64,000 nt of DNA. Source: Gymnodinialimonas phycosphaerae. Lineage in GTDB: Bacteria; Pseudomonadota; Alphaproteobacteria; Rhodobacterales; Rhodobacteraceae. A model generated the notes under the pieces. The model saw only the letters and a program-made list of their open reading frames with translations. It was not told where the DNA came from and searched no databases. Positions 53,758-61,935 of this stretch are shown here, in pieces. A program made the position numbers and the translations under genes. The DNA is taken from assembly GCF_019195455.1 (NCBI RefSeq), contig NZ_JAIMBW010000001.1, forward strand, positions 3,624,001 through 3,688,000, written 5' to 3'. Numbering within the stretch: the first letter of the stretch is position 1; the number at the start of each line of letters is the position of its first letter.

Positions 53758-54398
53758 GTCGCGGCCTCCAAAGCGGGCAGGTCTGCGCCGCGGATCGCGT
53801 TGAGATTACGAGTGATCTTGTCGGTGGGCCAGTCCCACCACGCGACATCCAGAAGGCGTGCGATTGTCGCGTCATCGAAGCGCGTCTTGACGGGCTGCGC
53901 CGGGTTGCCGGCAGCAATGGTGTAGGCGGGCACGTCGCGGGTCACGGTGGCGTTGGCCGCGATGATCGCGCCCGGCCCGATCGTGACGCCGGGCATGATC
54001 GCGGCGGAATTGCCGATCCAGACATCTGCGCCGATCCTCGTGTCGCCCTTGTGTCCGGCGGTCCAGGTTGCGGGGTCGAAGCCCTCTTCCCAGCCGTGGC
54101 CGAAGATGTTGAACGGGAATGTTGAAAACCCATCCATTGCATGGGTGCCGCCGTTCATGAAGATGCGCACGCCGTGGGCGATGGCGCAGAAGGGGCCGAT
54201 ATGCAGGTGATCGCCGATGAAATCGTAGTGGTGGAGCACGTTGCGGGTGAAGAAATCGCGGGTCTCGTCCTGATCATCATAGTAGGTGAACACGCCCACG
54301 GTGACGTTTTCCCGTCCCTTGGCCAAGGGCTTGAGGAAGACGGTGCCCGCGTATGTGGGCAGCATCGGGGCGAGGGTGTTGGGGTCCGGTCCGGTCAT
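53754..54398 (-). CDS. CatB/Vat-type hexapeptide-repeat acetyltransferase
   Basis: 214 aa. Left-handed beta-helix repeats (IGPFCAIAHGVRIFMNGG, IGADVWIGNSAAIMPGVTIG, IGPGAIIAANATVTRDV) and GGTHAMDGFSTFPF carry the catalytic-His pattern of xenobiotic acetyltransferases (chloramphenicol/streptogramin type), but this is not proof of drug resistance; chromosomal members often acetylate sugars. It overlaps MOSC and engB by 4 nt each. Confidence 0.85.
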   Translation of the reverse strand: MTGPDPNTLAPMLPTYAGTVFLKPLAKGRENVTVGVFTYYDDQDETRDFFTRNVLHHYDFIGDHLHIGPFCAIAHGVRIFMNGGTHAMDGFSTFPFNIFGHGWEEGFDPATWTAGHKGDTRIGADVWIGNSAAIMPGVTIGPGAIIAANATVTRDVPAYTIAAGNPAQPVKTRFDDATIARLLDVAWWDWPTDKITRNLNAIRGADLPALEAAT

Positions 54399-55147
54399 GG
54401 GACCGTGACAACGTCGCCCGCCTTTATGGTGCCGCCGGTGCGCACCATGGCGTAGACGCCGAAATCCTGATGGCCCCAGCCGTCCTCCAAAGCCCGCAAC
54501 GTGTTGGCGTCGCGTTTTCCGGTTTCGGGATTAGCCTCGGTCGCGCGGCAGCGGGTGATACGCTCGATGATTTCCAGATGCGCGCCTCCGATCTCCAGCG
54601 TTTTCCCAACGAGGTCGAATTCCTCCCAGGGGGCAAAGCCATCGATCCAGAGGTTGCCGCGAAAACGCCGCTCATCAAGAGGTTGGCCAAGTTTCTGGCC
54701 AAGGGCGCGCAGGGATGATGCGTTGAGGATGGATATCGACGCGAAGGGCGCGTCAGACATGCCCTCGGGCGGGGATTTCACCAAGGCGACGGCCTTGGGC
54801 CGGGCCTCGGGGTAGATCGGTGCGAGCCAGTCGAAAAGGGCCGTATCATCATGTCCGGGGAGAACGCTGATATCGGGCCGGTCGGGGTGGCTGAAGTGAA
54901 TCACGTCCCCGTCCACGCGGCAGGTCACTGCCATCAAGGATGGGCCCTTGGCGCCGCGCAGGAAATTCCGGCACGATCGCCACCCCTCGGACGCATCGCC
55001 GCCCTCTTCCAACACCGCCCAAGCGCGGTCCAGCGGCAGGGGCATGCCCGGCGCCAGATCAATAGCGCGAAGCCGTTCGGCCCCGATGCCCTTGACCGGA
55101 TAGCGCCAGATCTGGTGCAGCGCCCCAATACCCAATTCCGGGGTCAC
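54395..55147 (-). CDS. MOSC-domain protein
   Basis: 250 aa from a GTG start overlapping the yidC stop (GTGA). N-terminal beta-barrel domain followed by a MOSC core (LWIDGFAPWEEFDLVGKTLE, RITRCRATEANPETGKRD, which holds the Cys that binds sulfide or molybdenum-linked sulfur). Family functions include sulfur-carrier and molybdenum-cofactor sulfurase activity. Precise substrate unknown. Confidence 0.85.
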   Translation of the reverse strand: MTPELGIGALHQIWRYPVKGIGAERLRAIDLAPGMPLPLDRAWAVLEEGGDASEGWRSCRNFLRGAKGPSLMAVTCRVDGDVIHFSHPDRPDISVLPGHDDTALFDWLAPIYPEARPKAVALVKSPPEGMSDAPFASISILNASSLRALGQKLGQPLDERRFRGNLWIDGFAPWEEFDLVGKTLEIGGAHLEIIERITRCRATEANPETGKRDANTLRALEDGWGHQDFGVYAMVRTGGTIKAGDVVTVP

Positions 55148-57024
55148 TTATCTTCCTTGGGCTTCTTCTTGAAGCTTGAGCGGATGTTGCCGAAAACATC
55201 CGGTTTGAACCCCTGGCTGCGCATGATCAGGTATTGCTGGGTAAAGGTCAGCGTGTTGTTTGCGATCCAGTAGACCAGCAGGCCGGACGCGAAGCTGCCC
55301 AACATGAACATGAACACCCACGGCAACCACGCGAAGATCTGTGCTTGCATGGCGTCGGTGGGCGCCGGGTTCAGCTTCTGCTGGAGCCACATGGAAATGC
55401 CGAGCAACAGCGGCAGGATGCCAATGAAGATCAGCGCCATGATCGATTCGGGCTCGGGCGCCGCGATGGGCAGCAGGCCGTAGAGGTTCAGGATTGATGA
55501 GCTGTCGGGTGCGGACAGGTCATTGAGCCAGCCGAAGAACGGGGCGTGGCGCAGTTCCAGCGTGACGAAGATCACCTTGTAGAGCGAGAAGAAGATCGGG
55601 ATCTGCAACAGGATCGGCAGGCAGCCGCCCGCCGGGTTCACCTTGTTCTTCTTGTAAAGCTCCATCATGCCTTTCTGGAGCTTTTCGCGGTTGTCGCCGG
55701 CGGATTCTTTCAGCTTCTCAATCTCGGGTTGAAGCTCTTTCATCTTCGCCATCGATACGTAGGAGCGGTAGGCGAGCGGGAACAGAACGGCCTTGACGAT
55801 CAGGGTCAGCGCGATGATTGCGAGGCCCATGTTGCCGATGGTGGCGTTGAGCCAATGCAACAGCCAGAACAGCGGCTTGGTCAGGAAGTAGAACCAACCC
55901 CAGTCAATGCTGTCGATGAAGCGCGAAACTTCGCCGCGGGTCGGGTCCTGTTCCGCGCCGAAAAGGCCGCGGATCAGGCCGGGCTCGGCGTTTTCATAGT
56001 CACGGATCGTCTCGGCTTCCTTGGCGCCAGCGAACAGCTGCGTCGTGACCTCGACTGTTTCACCGGCGGCGATGGCCATGTAGGGCAGGCGCGCTTCCGT
56101 TTGGTAGATGTCTGCGGAGGGGACGTATTTGATGACCGAGACGAAGGGTTGGTCTTCGCCGGGGATAAGGGTCGTCATCCAGTATTTGTCAGTGAAGCCG
56201 ATCCAGCCGTTGGCCTCCACCTCGATCACCTCGGCGGGGACCCCCTCGCGGGAGACGACATCGAGGTCAGGCATGTCAGAGTAGTCAATCTCGGACAATT
56301 CACCATCAGCTTTGCGGACCACACCTTCGTGAAGAATGAAGAAGTTCTGCAGATCCGACGGCAAGCCGTGGCGGGCGACGATCCCGTAGGGCGCAAGGTT
56401 CACGTCGGCGGTGCCGGTGTTTTCGACCGACTGGGTCACTTCGAACATGAAGCGGTCGTCGATGGCGATGGTGCGGCGGAATATCAAACCGCTGCCGTTG
56501 TCCCAAGCCAGCGTGATGGGGGTGTCGGGCGTAAGGGTGGTGCCGGACTCAAGCTCCCACGGGGTGTCAGAGGTCGGGACATCCTCGTAGCCAAGATCGC
56601 CCGAGGGCGTCCAACCGTAGAGCGCGTAATAGGGATCATCGGATCCCACGGGTGAAAGCAGGCGAACGATCTCATCGCCACCCACTTCGGTGAAGTAATT
56701 GCGCAGCGACAGGTCATCGATGCGACCGCCGAGCAAGGAGATAGAGCCTTCGACGGAAGGCGTCTCGATGTCGATCCGCGCGGCCTCGGACAGGGCCACT
56801 TCCGTGGGGGTCGCGTTCTCGGCCCCGGCGGGTGTGCCGATTTCCGTCACGGGCGGGGTCAACGCGATATCGGTGTCGGTCAGGCTGCCGCCGGTTTCGG
56901 CCACAGGGGCTACGGCGTTGGGGTCCTCCACGACCTCTGGCGGTGGGAACAGAAGGAACCACACGAGGATTACAACAAAGCTGAGGCCTGTGGCCAGGAT
57001 CAGGTTTCTGTTCTGATCGTCCAT
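55144..57024 (-). CDS. yidC: membrane protein insertase YidC
   Basis: 626 aa. N-terminal span, a large periplasmic domain (residues about 25-370), then five membrane spans with the hydrophilic-groove Arg in FPLAYRSYVSMAKM and a conserved LPILLQIPIFFSLYKVIF. Its C-terminus (FGNIRSSFKKKPKEDK) is basic, as expected for ribosome contact. SD GAGGAAG. It heads the yidC-MOSC-acetyltransferase-engB operon. Confidence 0.98.
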   Translation of the reverse strand: MDDQNRNLILATGLSFVVILVWFLLFPPPEVVEDPNAVAPVAETGGSLTDTDIALTPPVTEIGTPAGAENATPTEVALSEAARIDIETPSVEGSISLLGGRIDDLSLRNYFTEVGGDEIVRLLSPVGSDDPYYALYGWTPSGDLGYEDVPTSDTPWELESGTTLTPDTPITLAWDNGSGLIFRRTIAIDDRFMFEVTQSVENTGTADVNLAPYGIVARHGLPSDLQNFFILHEGVVRKADGELSEIDYSDMPDLDVVSREGVPAEVIEVEANGWIGFTDKYWMTTLIPGEDQPFVSVIKYVPSADIYQTEARLPYMAIAAGETVEVTTQLFAGAKEAETIRDYENAEPGLIRGLFGAEQDPTRGEVSRFIDSIDWGWFYFLTKPLFWLLHWLNATIGNMGLAIIALTLIVKAVLFPLAYRSYVSMAKMKELQPEIEKLKESAGDNREKLQKGMMELYKKNKVNPAGGCLPILLQIPIFFSLYKVIFVTLELRHAPFFGWLNDLSAPDSSSILNLYGLLPIAAPEPESIMALIFIGILPLLLGISMWLQQKLNPAPTDAMQAQIFAWLPWVFMFMLGSFASGLLVYWIANNTLTFTQQYLIMRSQGFKPDVFGNIRSSFKKKPKEDK

Positions 57025-57055
57025 CTTGGCGGTCTTCCTCTGTCAGGGTCCTTGC

Positions 57056-57080
57056 GAATAAGGCACAAACACCGGTGTTT
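57056..57080 (-). promoter_or_regulatory. candidate yidC promoter with 14-bp palindrome
   Basis: Read on the minus strand, a -10-like TTATTC (57056-57061) lies 5 bp downstream of the perfect palindrome AAACACCGGTGTTT (57067-57080). That puts the palindrome inside the -35/-10 spacer, so it could be a repressor site. The -35 is not recognisable. Confidence 0.45.
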
Positions 57081-57376
57081 ACGCGGTGTGGCCAATCCAT
57101 GGGGGTTCAACAGACTGGGGGTTGAAAGGTCAAGAGGCGAAATGGGCGCGGGTCGGGAGCGGTGCGGGCAGCGACCCTTGATTTTGCGGCAGATGGGCGC
57201 GCTGTGACACGGTGCAACGACGCGCAGGCAGCGGGTCGTCAACGGACCCCGAGGGTGGAGCCTTGTTGCTGACCGTTTCCGGCGGGACGGATTGCGCCGG
57301 AAGTGAACCACGTTCCAAGGCGAGAGCTGAATTGCCGTGGTTGGCCCATGGGCTTAACGGTCAGGACGGTCTGGGC
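57081..57376. other. intergenic stretch upstream of the GGDEF-EAL gene, nothing recognised
   Basis: About 300 bp between the yidC control region and the 3' end of the GGDEF-EAL gene. No supported gene, tRNA or terminator was seen. A hypothetical minus-strand frame here is Ser/Pro/Arg-rich and unsupported. Confidence 0.55.
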
Positions 57377-58930
57377 CTATGCGCGGCGATCATCAAGGTG
57401 GATTGTCTTGCCAGAGCCGCCATGGGTACGGATCCAATCAACGACATTCTCCAGGCCCATGGGGCGGGCCACGCCGAACCCCTGTAGATAATCGCACCCC
57501 AGGCTGATCATGGCCTCTTTTTCATTCGGGGTCTCAACCCCGTTTGCCAGGGTTTCGATGCCCATGGCGTTGGCCATCGCAATGATCGCCGAAACAGATT
57601 GTCGTTTGTTTTCCGCGACGTCGATGTCCAGAATGAAGCTGCGGTCAATCTTCACACGGGTGATGCCAAACCTTTGCAACGTGGGAAGGGAGGACACGCC
57701 AAGCCCGAAACCCTCAAGGTCCAGTCGATGGCCCGCATCCCGGATCGCCTGAAGCGTGGCCACGATCGCGTCATCCTCAACCCTCGTGGCGACTTCTTCG
57801 AGGATCTCGATGACGACGCGGTCCGCGGCCAAGCCGTAACGATCAACTTCCTGCGAAAGGATCGTCGCAAGTTTCAAGTCGCGCAGCTCGCCCGCTGAAA
57901 AGTTTATCGAGACCATCGGGACATGGACTTGCATCGTGTCCCACTCCTGCAGCGCCTTGAGGGCTTGATGGAGGATCGTTTGTCCCAGAAGGGGCATATG
58001 ACCGGAGGCTTCGACAGCCGGAAAGAATTCTTTCGGCCCCAGCAGGCCATGTTTCGGGTGCTGCCATCGGGCCAAGGTTTCCACGCCCGATACTGTCCCG
58101 GTGCGGGCATAAACTTGGGGTTGGAACCAGGCGGTGATGGCGCCGTCGTGGATCGCGGCCTCCACCTCTTCGCTCAGGCTGCATTGCAGGGCACGGGCGC
58201 GGCCCATGCCGGGGGCGTAGGCGCGCACCGCGTTGGGGCCGTTCAACACGGCCTCCGCAAGGGCGGCTTCTGCGGCCTTGAAGGTTGTATCCGCCGGGTC
58301 AACGCCGTGCCGGATCATGGCCGAATGACCGATGGAGGCAGTTAGCCTCAACGCCGTTCCACGCATAGGCAGGGGATCGGCGACCGCCTCGGCAAGTCGG
58401 GCGGCGATCGTATCGCGCAGCCCGAGGCGGGCAGAGGACAGCGGCGCCAGGACGATGCCAAAGCGGGAATCGCCCAGGCGTGTCAGTAAATCTCCATTGC
58501 GAAGGGCGGATTGCAGCCGTTCTTCGACGCGCGACGCAAGCTCTTCACAGGTGTCGTGTCCCCAACGGTCGTGCTGGGTGGCCCAATCATCGATCTGTAA
58601 CAGGATGAAGGCCGTATCGCGGCCTGCCTGACCGGCGACCCGATCAAGCATGGCGATGAGCGCGCCGCGTCCGTTGGCCGTTGTATGGTTGGATGTCGCG
58701 CCAAGCTCTTCCGTGCGGGAGCCGAGACTCCCAATGGCCAGCAGCACAGACAGACCCACAGCAGTGATCAGCGACAGATCATCAAACCCGAACCAAGTTG
58801 CGCTGAGGGCGATCAACGGGAAAAGTGCCAGAACTTCGATCCGGCCAAGCGCCAAGCGGAGTCGTTGTATGATCATGGATAGTACGCCATGAGGCGTCCT
58901 TTGTGCACCAGTTGCCTTGGTATCTGCCAT
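57377..58930 (-). CDS. membrane-anchored degenerate GGDEF-EAL protein
   Basis: About 517 aa (ATG 58930 after AAGGGCGAC). Two N-terminal membrane spans (LALFPLIALSATWFG; LITAVGLSVLLAIGSLG), a GGDEF-like domain and a C-terminal EAL domain. The GGDEF site reads LGDSRF, not GGDEF, so cyclase activity is unlikely. The EAL motif is ETLARW (Glu kept), N in INFSAGEL and K in KIDRSF are present, but the DDFG motif is LEGFG (about nt 57707-57721), losing both metal-binding Asp residues. Probably a c-di-GMP sensor or an inactive scaffold. It separates yidD from yidC. Confidence 0.85.
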   Translation of the reverse strand: MADTKATGAQRTPHGVLSMIIQRLRLALGRIEVLALFPLIALSATWFGFDDLSLITAVGLSVLLAIGSLGSRTEELGATSNHTTANGRGALIAMLDRVAGQAGRDTAFILLQIDDWATQHDRWGHDTCEELASRVEERLQSALRNGDLLTRLGDSRFGIVLAPLSSARLGLRDTIAARLAEAVADPLPMRGTALRLTASIGHSAMIRHGVDPADTTFKAAEAALAEAVLNGPNAVRAYAPGMGRARALQCSLSEEVEAAIHDGAITAWFQPQVYARTGTVSGVETLARWQHPKHGLLGPKEFFPAVEASGHMPLLGQTILHQALKALQEWDTMQVHVPMVSINFSAGELRDLKLATILSQEVDRYGLAADRVVIEILEEVATRVEDDAIVATLQAIRDAGHRLDLEGFGLGVSSLPTLQRFGITRVKIDRSFILDIDVAENKRQSVSAIIAMANAMGIETLANGVETPNEKEAMISLGCDYLQGFGVARPMGLENVVDWIRTHGGSGKTIHLDDRRA

Positions 58931-59046
58931 GTCGCCCTTCAACTCCGTTCCTCACTACGTCGTAGGGCAGGGATAGCTGATGGACTCCAAACAGGAGGTT
59001 AACCCTGCCACCCCTGAGTGATTTGTCCGTACCAACGCCTGAAGGC

Positions 59047-59074
59047 TTGCCTGGCGCCTGCGCCGCGTTACCTT
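59047..59074 (+). promoter_or_regulatory. candidate promoter abutting 59081 gene
   Basis: TTGCCT (59047-59052), 16 bp, TACCTT (59069-59074), then 6 nt to ATG 59081. No ribosome-binding site is seen, so the mRNA may be leaderless; the -10 is weak. Confidence 0.4.
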
Positions 59075-59080
59075 TGCGCC

Positions 59081-59608
59081 ATGATGAGACGTTTCCTGAT
59101 CTTCTGCGCGTTGGTTGGACTTGCGGCCTGCGGCCGCCCGTCACTGAACGATCCAACTTTGTCGGGGCGGGAGCTGCACCTAGAGGAGTTCTTCCAAGGA
59201 GAGCTCACGGCCTATGGGCAATTCCAGGATGTACTCGGCGAGGTCAGGCGGCGTTTCGAAGTCGATATTCGCGGCACGTGGAACGGACAAACCCTTAGCT
59301 TAGTTGAAGATTTTCGTTACGATGACGGCAGTACGGAACAACGCATCTGGACCTTGCAACAGACCGGAAGTGGCGGGTGGCAAGGTACGGCGCCGGGTGT
59401 GATCGGCGTGGCCAATGGTCAAGAGCGCGGCGATACGTTCAACTGGCAGTACACGATCGATCTGCCCCTACCGGACCGATCTCCACTGCGCGTGACGTTT
59501 GACGACTGGATGTGGATGCTGAGCGATGATCGCGTCCTGAACCGGGCCTATATGAGCCGCTTTGGCGTGCCCATTGGCGAGGTGATCATCACCTTTGAGC
59601 GACACTGA
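59081..59608 (+). CDS. DUF3833 family lipoprotein
   Basis: 175 aa. ATG 59081 gives MMRRFLIFCALVGLAACGRP, a type II signal with the lipobox LAAC; the longer frame from 59018 hides this signal. The body (FFQGELTAYGQFQDVLGEVR, FEVDIRGTWNGQTL, LEDFRYDDGSTEQRIW-type VEDFRYDDGSTEQR) matches DUF3833, an outer-membrane-associated family of unknown function. Convergent with yidD, 14 bp apart. Confidence 0.85.
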   Translation: MMRRFLIFCALVGLAACGRPSLNDPTLSGRELHLEEFFQGELTAYGQFQDVLGEVRRRFEVDIRGTWNGQTLSLVEDFRYDDGSTEQRIWTLQQTGSGGWQGTAPGVIGVANGQERGDTFNWQYTIDLPLPDRSPLRVTFDDWMWMLSDDRVLNRAYMSRFGVPIGEVIITFERH

Positions 59609-59622
59609 CGCGGTAAGCGCCG

Positions 59623-59856
59623 CTATTCCGGGACGTTATCGATGCCCGAGCCGCCCCAAGGGTGGCATCGCGCGATGCGCCGGGTCGCAAGCCAAGTGCC
59701 TTTGATCGCGCCGTGTTTGCGCAAGGCCTCCATCGCGTAGGTCGAGCAGGTCGGCGTGAAACGGCAATTCGAGGCGATCATCGGCGAAATTACCAGACGA
59801 TAGAATCGGATCGGCAGAGAGATCACGAAGGCCGCGGGATTCATCGACGTCTTCAT
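59623..59856 (-). CDS. yidD: membrane protein insertion efficiency factor YidD
   Basis: 77 aa. The [19 protein letters not shown] block and the C-terminal [13 protein letters not shown] motif are diagnostic. It overlaps rnpA by 4 nt. In most relatives yidC follows directly; here two other genes intervene. Confidence 0.95.
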   Translation of the reverse strand: MKTSMNPAAFVISLPIRFYRLVISPMIASNCRFTPTCSTYAMEALRKHGAIKGTWLATRRIARCHPWGGSGIDNVPE

Positions 59857-60257
59857 CCATGCGCCTTTCCAAGCGCGCGATACAGATCCGCTTGCATCGC
59901 CCTGAAATCATGCGTCGCCGTGGCGTCCTTGCGGCCGATCAGAACGTAATCCCAGCCGTCTTTTCCCTCAACCGGCAACACGGCGCGGGCGATTTCGCGC
60001 AAGCGGCGCTTGGCGCGATTGCGGGCGACCGCATTGCCGACCTTTTTCGAGCAGGTGAAGCCCACGCGAATCGCGTCCGTGGCATCATCATCGTTGCGCT
60101 TGCGGGCTTGCAGAAGAAACGCGGGCGTTGGAACGCGTGCAGCACGGGCAGCCAGCAGGAAGTCAGCGCGTTTCGTAAGTGTCACCAGGGGACGCTTAGC
60201 ACAAAAAGCCCCCGGCGAGGCATTGCTCGGCGGAGGCGATTGCGGTGCCATTTGCAC
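59853..60257 (-). CDS. rnpA: ribonuclease P protein component
   Basis: 134 aa. [20 protein letters not shown] is the RNase P signature; the C-terminal helix ([17 protein letters not shown]) is normal. The N-terminus has a Pro/Ser extension of about 20 residues before [11 protein letters not shown], and an internal ATG two codons in is possible. It follows rpmH by 5 bp. Confidence 0.95.
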   Translation of the reverse strand: MQMAPQSPPPSNASPGAFCAKRPLVTLTKRADFLLAARAARVPTPAFLLQARKRNDDDATDAIRVGFTCSKKVGNAVARNRAKRRLREIARAVLPVEGKDGWDYVLIGRKDATATHDFRAMQADLYRALGKAHG

Positions 60258-60262
60258 AACGA

Positions 60263-60400
60263 TCAGGCGCTGAGCGATTTCCGACCGCGCGCACGGCGGG
60301 CGTTCAGGATCTTGCGGCCCGCTTTGGTGGCCATACGCGCACGGAAGCCGTGGCGGTGCTTGCGCACGAGGTTCGAGGGTTGGAATGTCCGCTTCGACAT
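60263..60400 (-). CDS. rpmH: 50S ribosomal protein L34
   Basis: 45 aa. [20 protein letters not shown] then [18 protein letters not shown] is full L34. ATG 60400 is the family start; a longer frame to 60445 is not used. First gene of rpmH-rnpA-yidD. Confidence 0.97.
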   Translation of the reverse strand: MSKRTFQPSNLVRKHRHGFRARMATKAGRKILNARRARGRKSLSA

Positions 60401-60477
60401 GGGTCTCGCTCCGTCAATCTTGGCCGGAGGGCGCCGTATGCGCACCTCTAACGGCAGGAATCCGTCTTGAAGCCTGC

Positions 60478-60506
60478 GGGATAGGCAAGTGCAGGGCCGC
60501 TGTCAA
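60478..60506 (-). promoter_or_regulatory. rpmH promoter
   Basis: On the minus strand: TTGACA (60501-60506), 17 bp, TATCCC (60478-60483), about 78 nt before rpmH. A perfect -35 with a GC-shifted -10. Confidence 0.75.
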
Positions 60507-60521
60507 CAACGAGCCACGCCC

Positions 60522-61025
60522 TTAGGCAGAGGTATTTTCTGCCTCTTCCAAAGCAAAGGCCAGATCGCGCAGTTGCGACGGCGCGTATACCGCAACGCCA
60601 GCGGCGCGCAACCGTGCAGCAACCACACCTTGGCCTTCGTGGCGTTGGCCATCAAAATCACCCGAATAGACGAACGTGGACCCGCACGACGGGCTGCCAT
60701 CGGCCAACAGGGCAAAGCGACAGTCATGGCTCTGCGCCAGTTCCAGCGCCAGATTCGCGCCAGTCGTGAATTCATGCGTCATGTCGAGGCCGTTTTTGTC
60801 GAAGATCCCCGCGCGCCCTTTCAGCACGGCCTCTGCCGTCGCGCCGGGCGCGATCTCGGCCGGGGGGCGGGGGGAGGGAAGACCCGCGGCCATTTCGGGG
60901 CACAGTGTCAGCAACCGCCCTTCGGCGCGCCAGGTCGCCAGCAGTTGATCTTCCAGTGTCTTGGCCCGCCCGTCATAGCGGACGCGAGCCCCCATCAAAC
61001 ATGCGCTGACAAAGATCTTTTCCAT
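60522..61025 (-). CDS. DUF523 family protein
   Basis: About 167 aa. It opens EKIFVSACLMGARVRYDG, has LTLCPEMAAGLPSPRPPAEI, and contains ALLADGSPSCGS with the conserved Cys pair: the DUF523 pattern. The family is widespread and of unknown function, with Cys residues suggesting metal or Fe-S binding. ATG 61025 is preferred over the start at 61049. Confidence 0.85.
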   Translation of the reverse strand: MEKIFVSACLMGARVRYDGRAKTLEDQLLATWRAEGRLLTLCPEMAAGLPSPRPPAEIAPGATAEAVLKGRAGIFDKNGLDMTHEFTTGANLALELAQSHDCRFALLADGSPSCGSTFVYSGDFDGQRHEGQGVVAARLRAAGVAVYAPSQLRDLAFALEEAENTSA

Positions 61026-61198
61026 GTGAAAGCGGCCTACTTGTAACACTTGGGTCGGCGATTGTTACGGAACACCGCGCGGAGGGTCACGAAAACCCTT
61101 ACCTGCGTCACGCTGTATCAAGCAACCGTGAGGAGGGATATCCCCGGTCGCCAAGATGCCGCAATTAGGGTTCAACTCAAGCACAAGGGATCCAAACC

Positions 61199-61933
61199 AT
61201 GTCGGACAGCGTGAACCAGCCGTCGAATGCACAATTCACCCGCTATCTTCCGCTGCTTGCCGTGATTATCGGCGCAGGCGTGGGCTGGTGGCTGTTTCGC
61301 GACTACCTCAGCTTTCAGGCGTTGGCCGACAACCGAGACGCGCTGATCGCCTTCCGCGATGCGAATTACCTGCTGACCACCGCAGTCTTCATCTTGGCTT
61401 ATGCGTTGATCGTGGCGTTCTCGTTGCCCGGTGCGACGATTGCCACGCTGACGGGTGGGTTCCTTTTCGCAACCTTCCCCGGGGCCTTCTACAACGTGCT
61501 TGGCGCGACCGCAGGGGCCACCGCGATTTTCCTTGCCGCGCAGACGAGCGTCGGCGCCAAGCTTGGCGCGAAACTGGAGGGGGCGGAAGGCGTCACCAAG
61601 AAGTTCAAGGACGCGATTGATGAGAATCAGTGGTCTGCCCTGTTTCTTCTACGCCTTGTTCCTGCCGTGCCGTTCTTCATCGCGAACCTGCTACCCGCGT
61701 TCTTCGAGGTGCCGCTTCGCCGCTACGTGATCTCTACCTTCCTTGGCATTCTTCCCGGCGCGGTTGTCTACACTTCCGTCGGCGCGGGATTGGGCGAGGT
61801 CTTCGAGCGTGGAGAAACACCCAACCTCGGGATCATTTTCGAGCCTCAGGTGTTGTTCCCTATATTGGGTCTTTGTGCATTGGCGTCCCTGCCGGTCATC
61901 TTGAAGGCCGTGCGCGGCAAGAAGGGACTATAA
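61199..61933 (+). CDS. TVP38/TMEM64 family membrane protein
   Basis: 244 aa with about five membrane spans. The SNARE-associated/VTT core is visible: LPGATIATLTGGFLFATFPG and FLLRLVPAVPFFIANLLPAF, then STFLGILPGAVVYTSVGAGL. Bacterial VTT proteins relate to DedA and may be lipid scramblases or transporters. It is 2 bp from the downstream flavoprotein gene; this pairing is common in bacteria and hints at a shared role in membrane redox or metal handling. Confidence 0.88.
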   Translation: MSDSVNQPSNAQFTRYLPLLAVIIGAGVGWWLFRDYLSFQALADNRDALIAFRDANYLLTTAVFILAYALIVAFSLPGATIATLTGGFLFATFPGAFYNVLGATAGATAIFLAAQTSVGAKLGAKLEGAEGVTKKFKDAIDENQWSALFLLRLVPAVPFFIANLLPAFFEVPLRRYVISTFLGILPGAVVYTSVGAGLGEVFERGETPNLGIIFEPQVLFPILGLCALASLPVILKAVRGKKGL

Positions 61934-61935
61934 TC

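Noticed and set aside
53754..54398. Drug-resistance gene
   Set aside because: The CatB/Vat-type fold is present, but the gene is embedded in the yidC-engB housekeeping operon with no mobile element. Resistance cannot be inferred.
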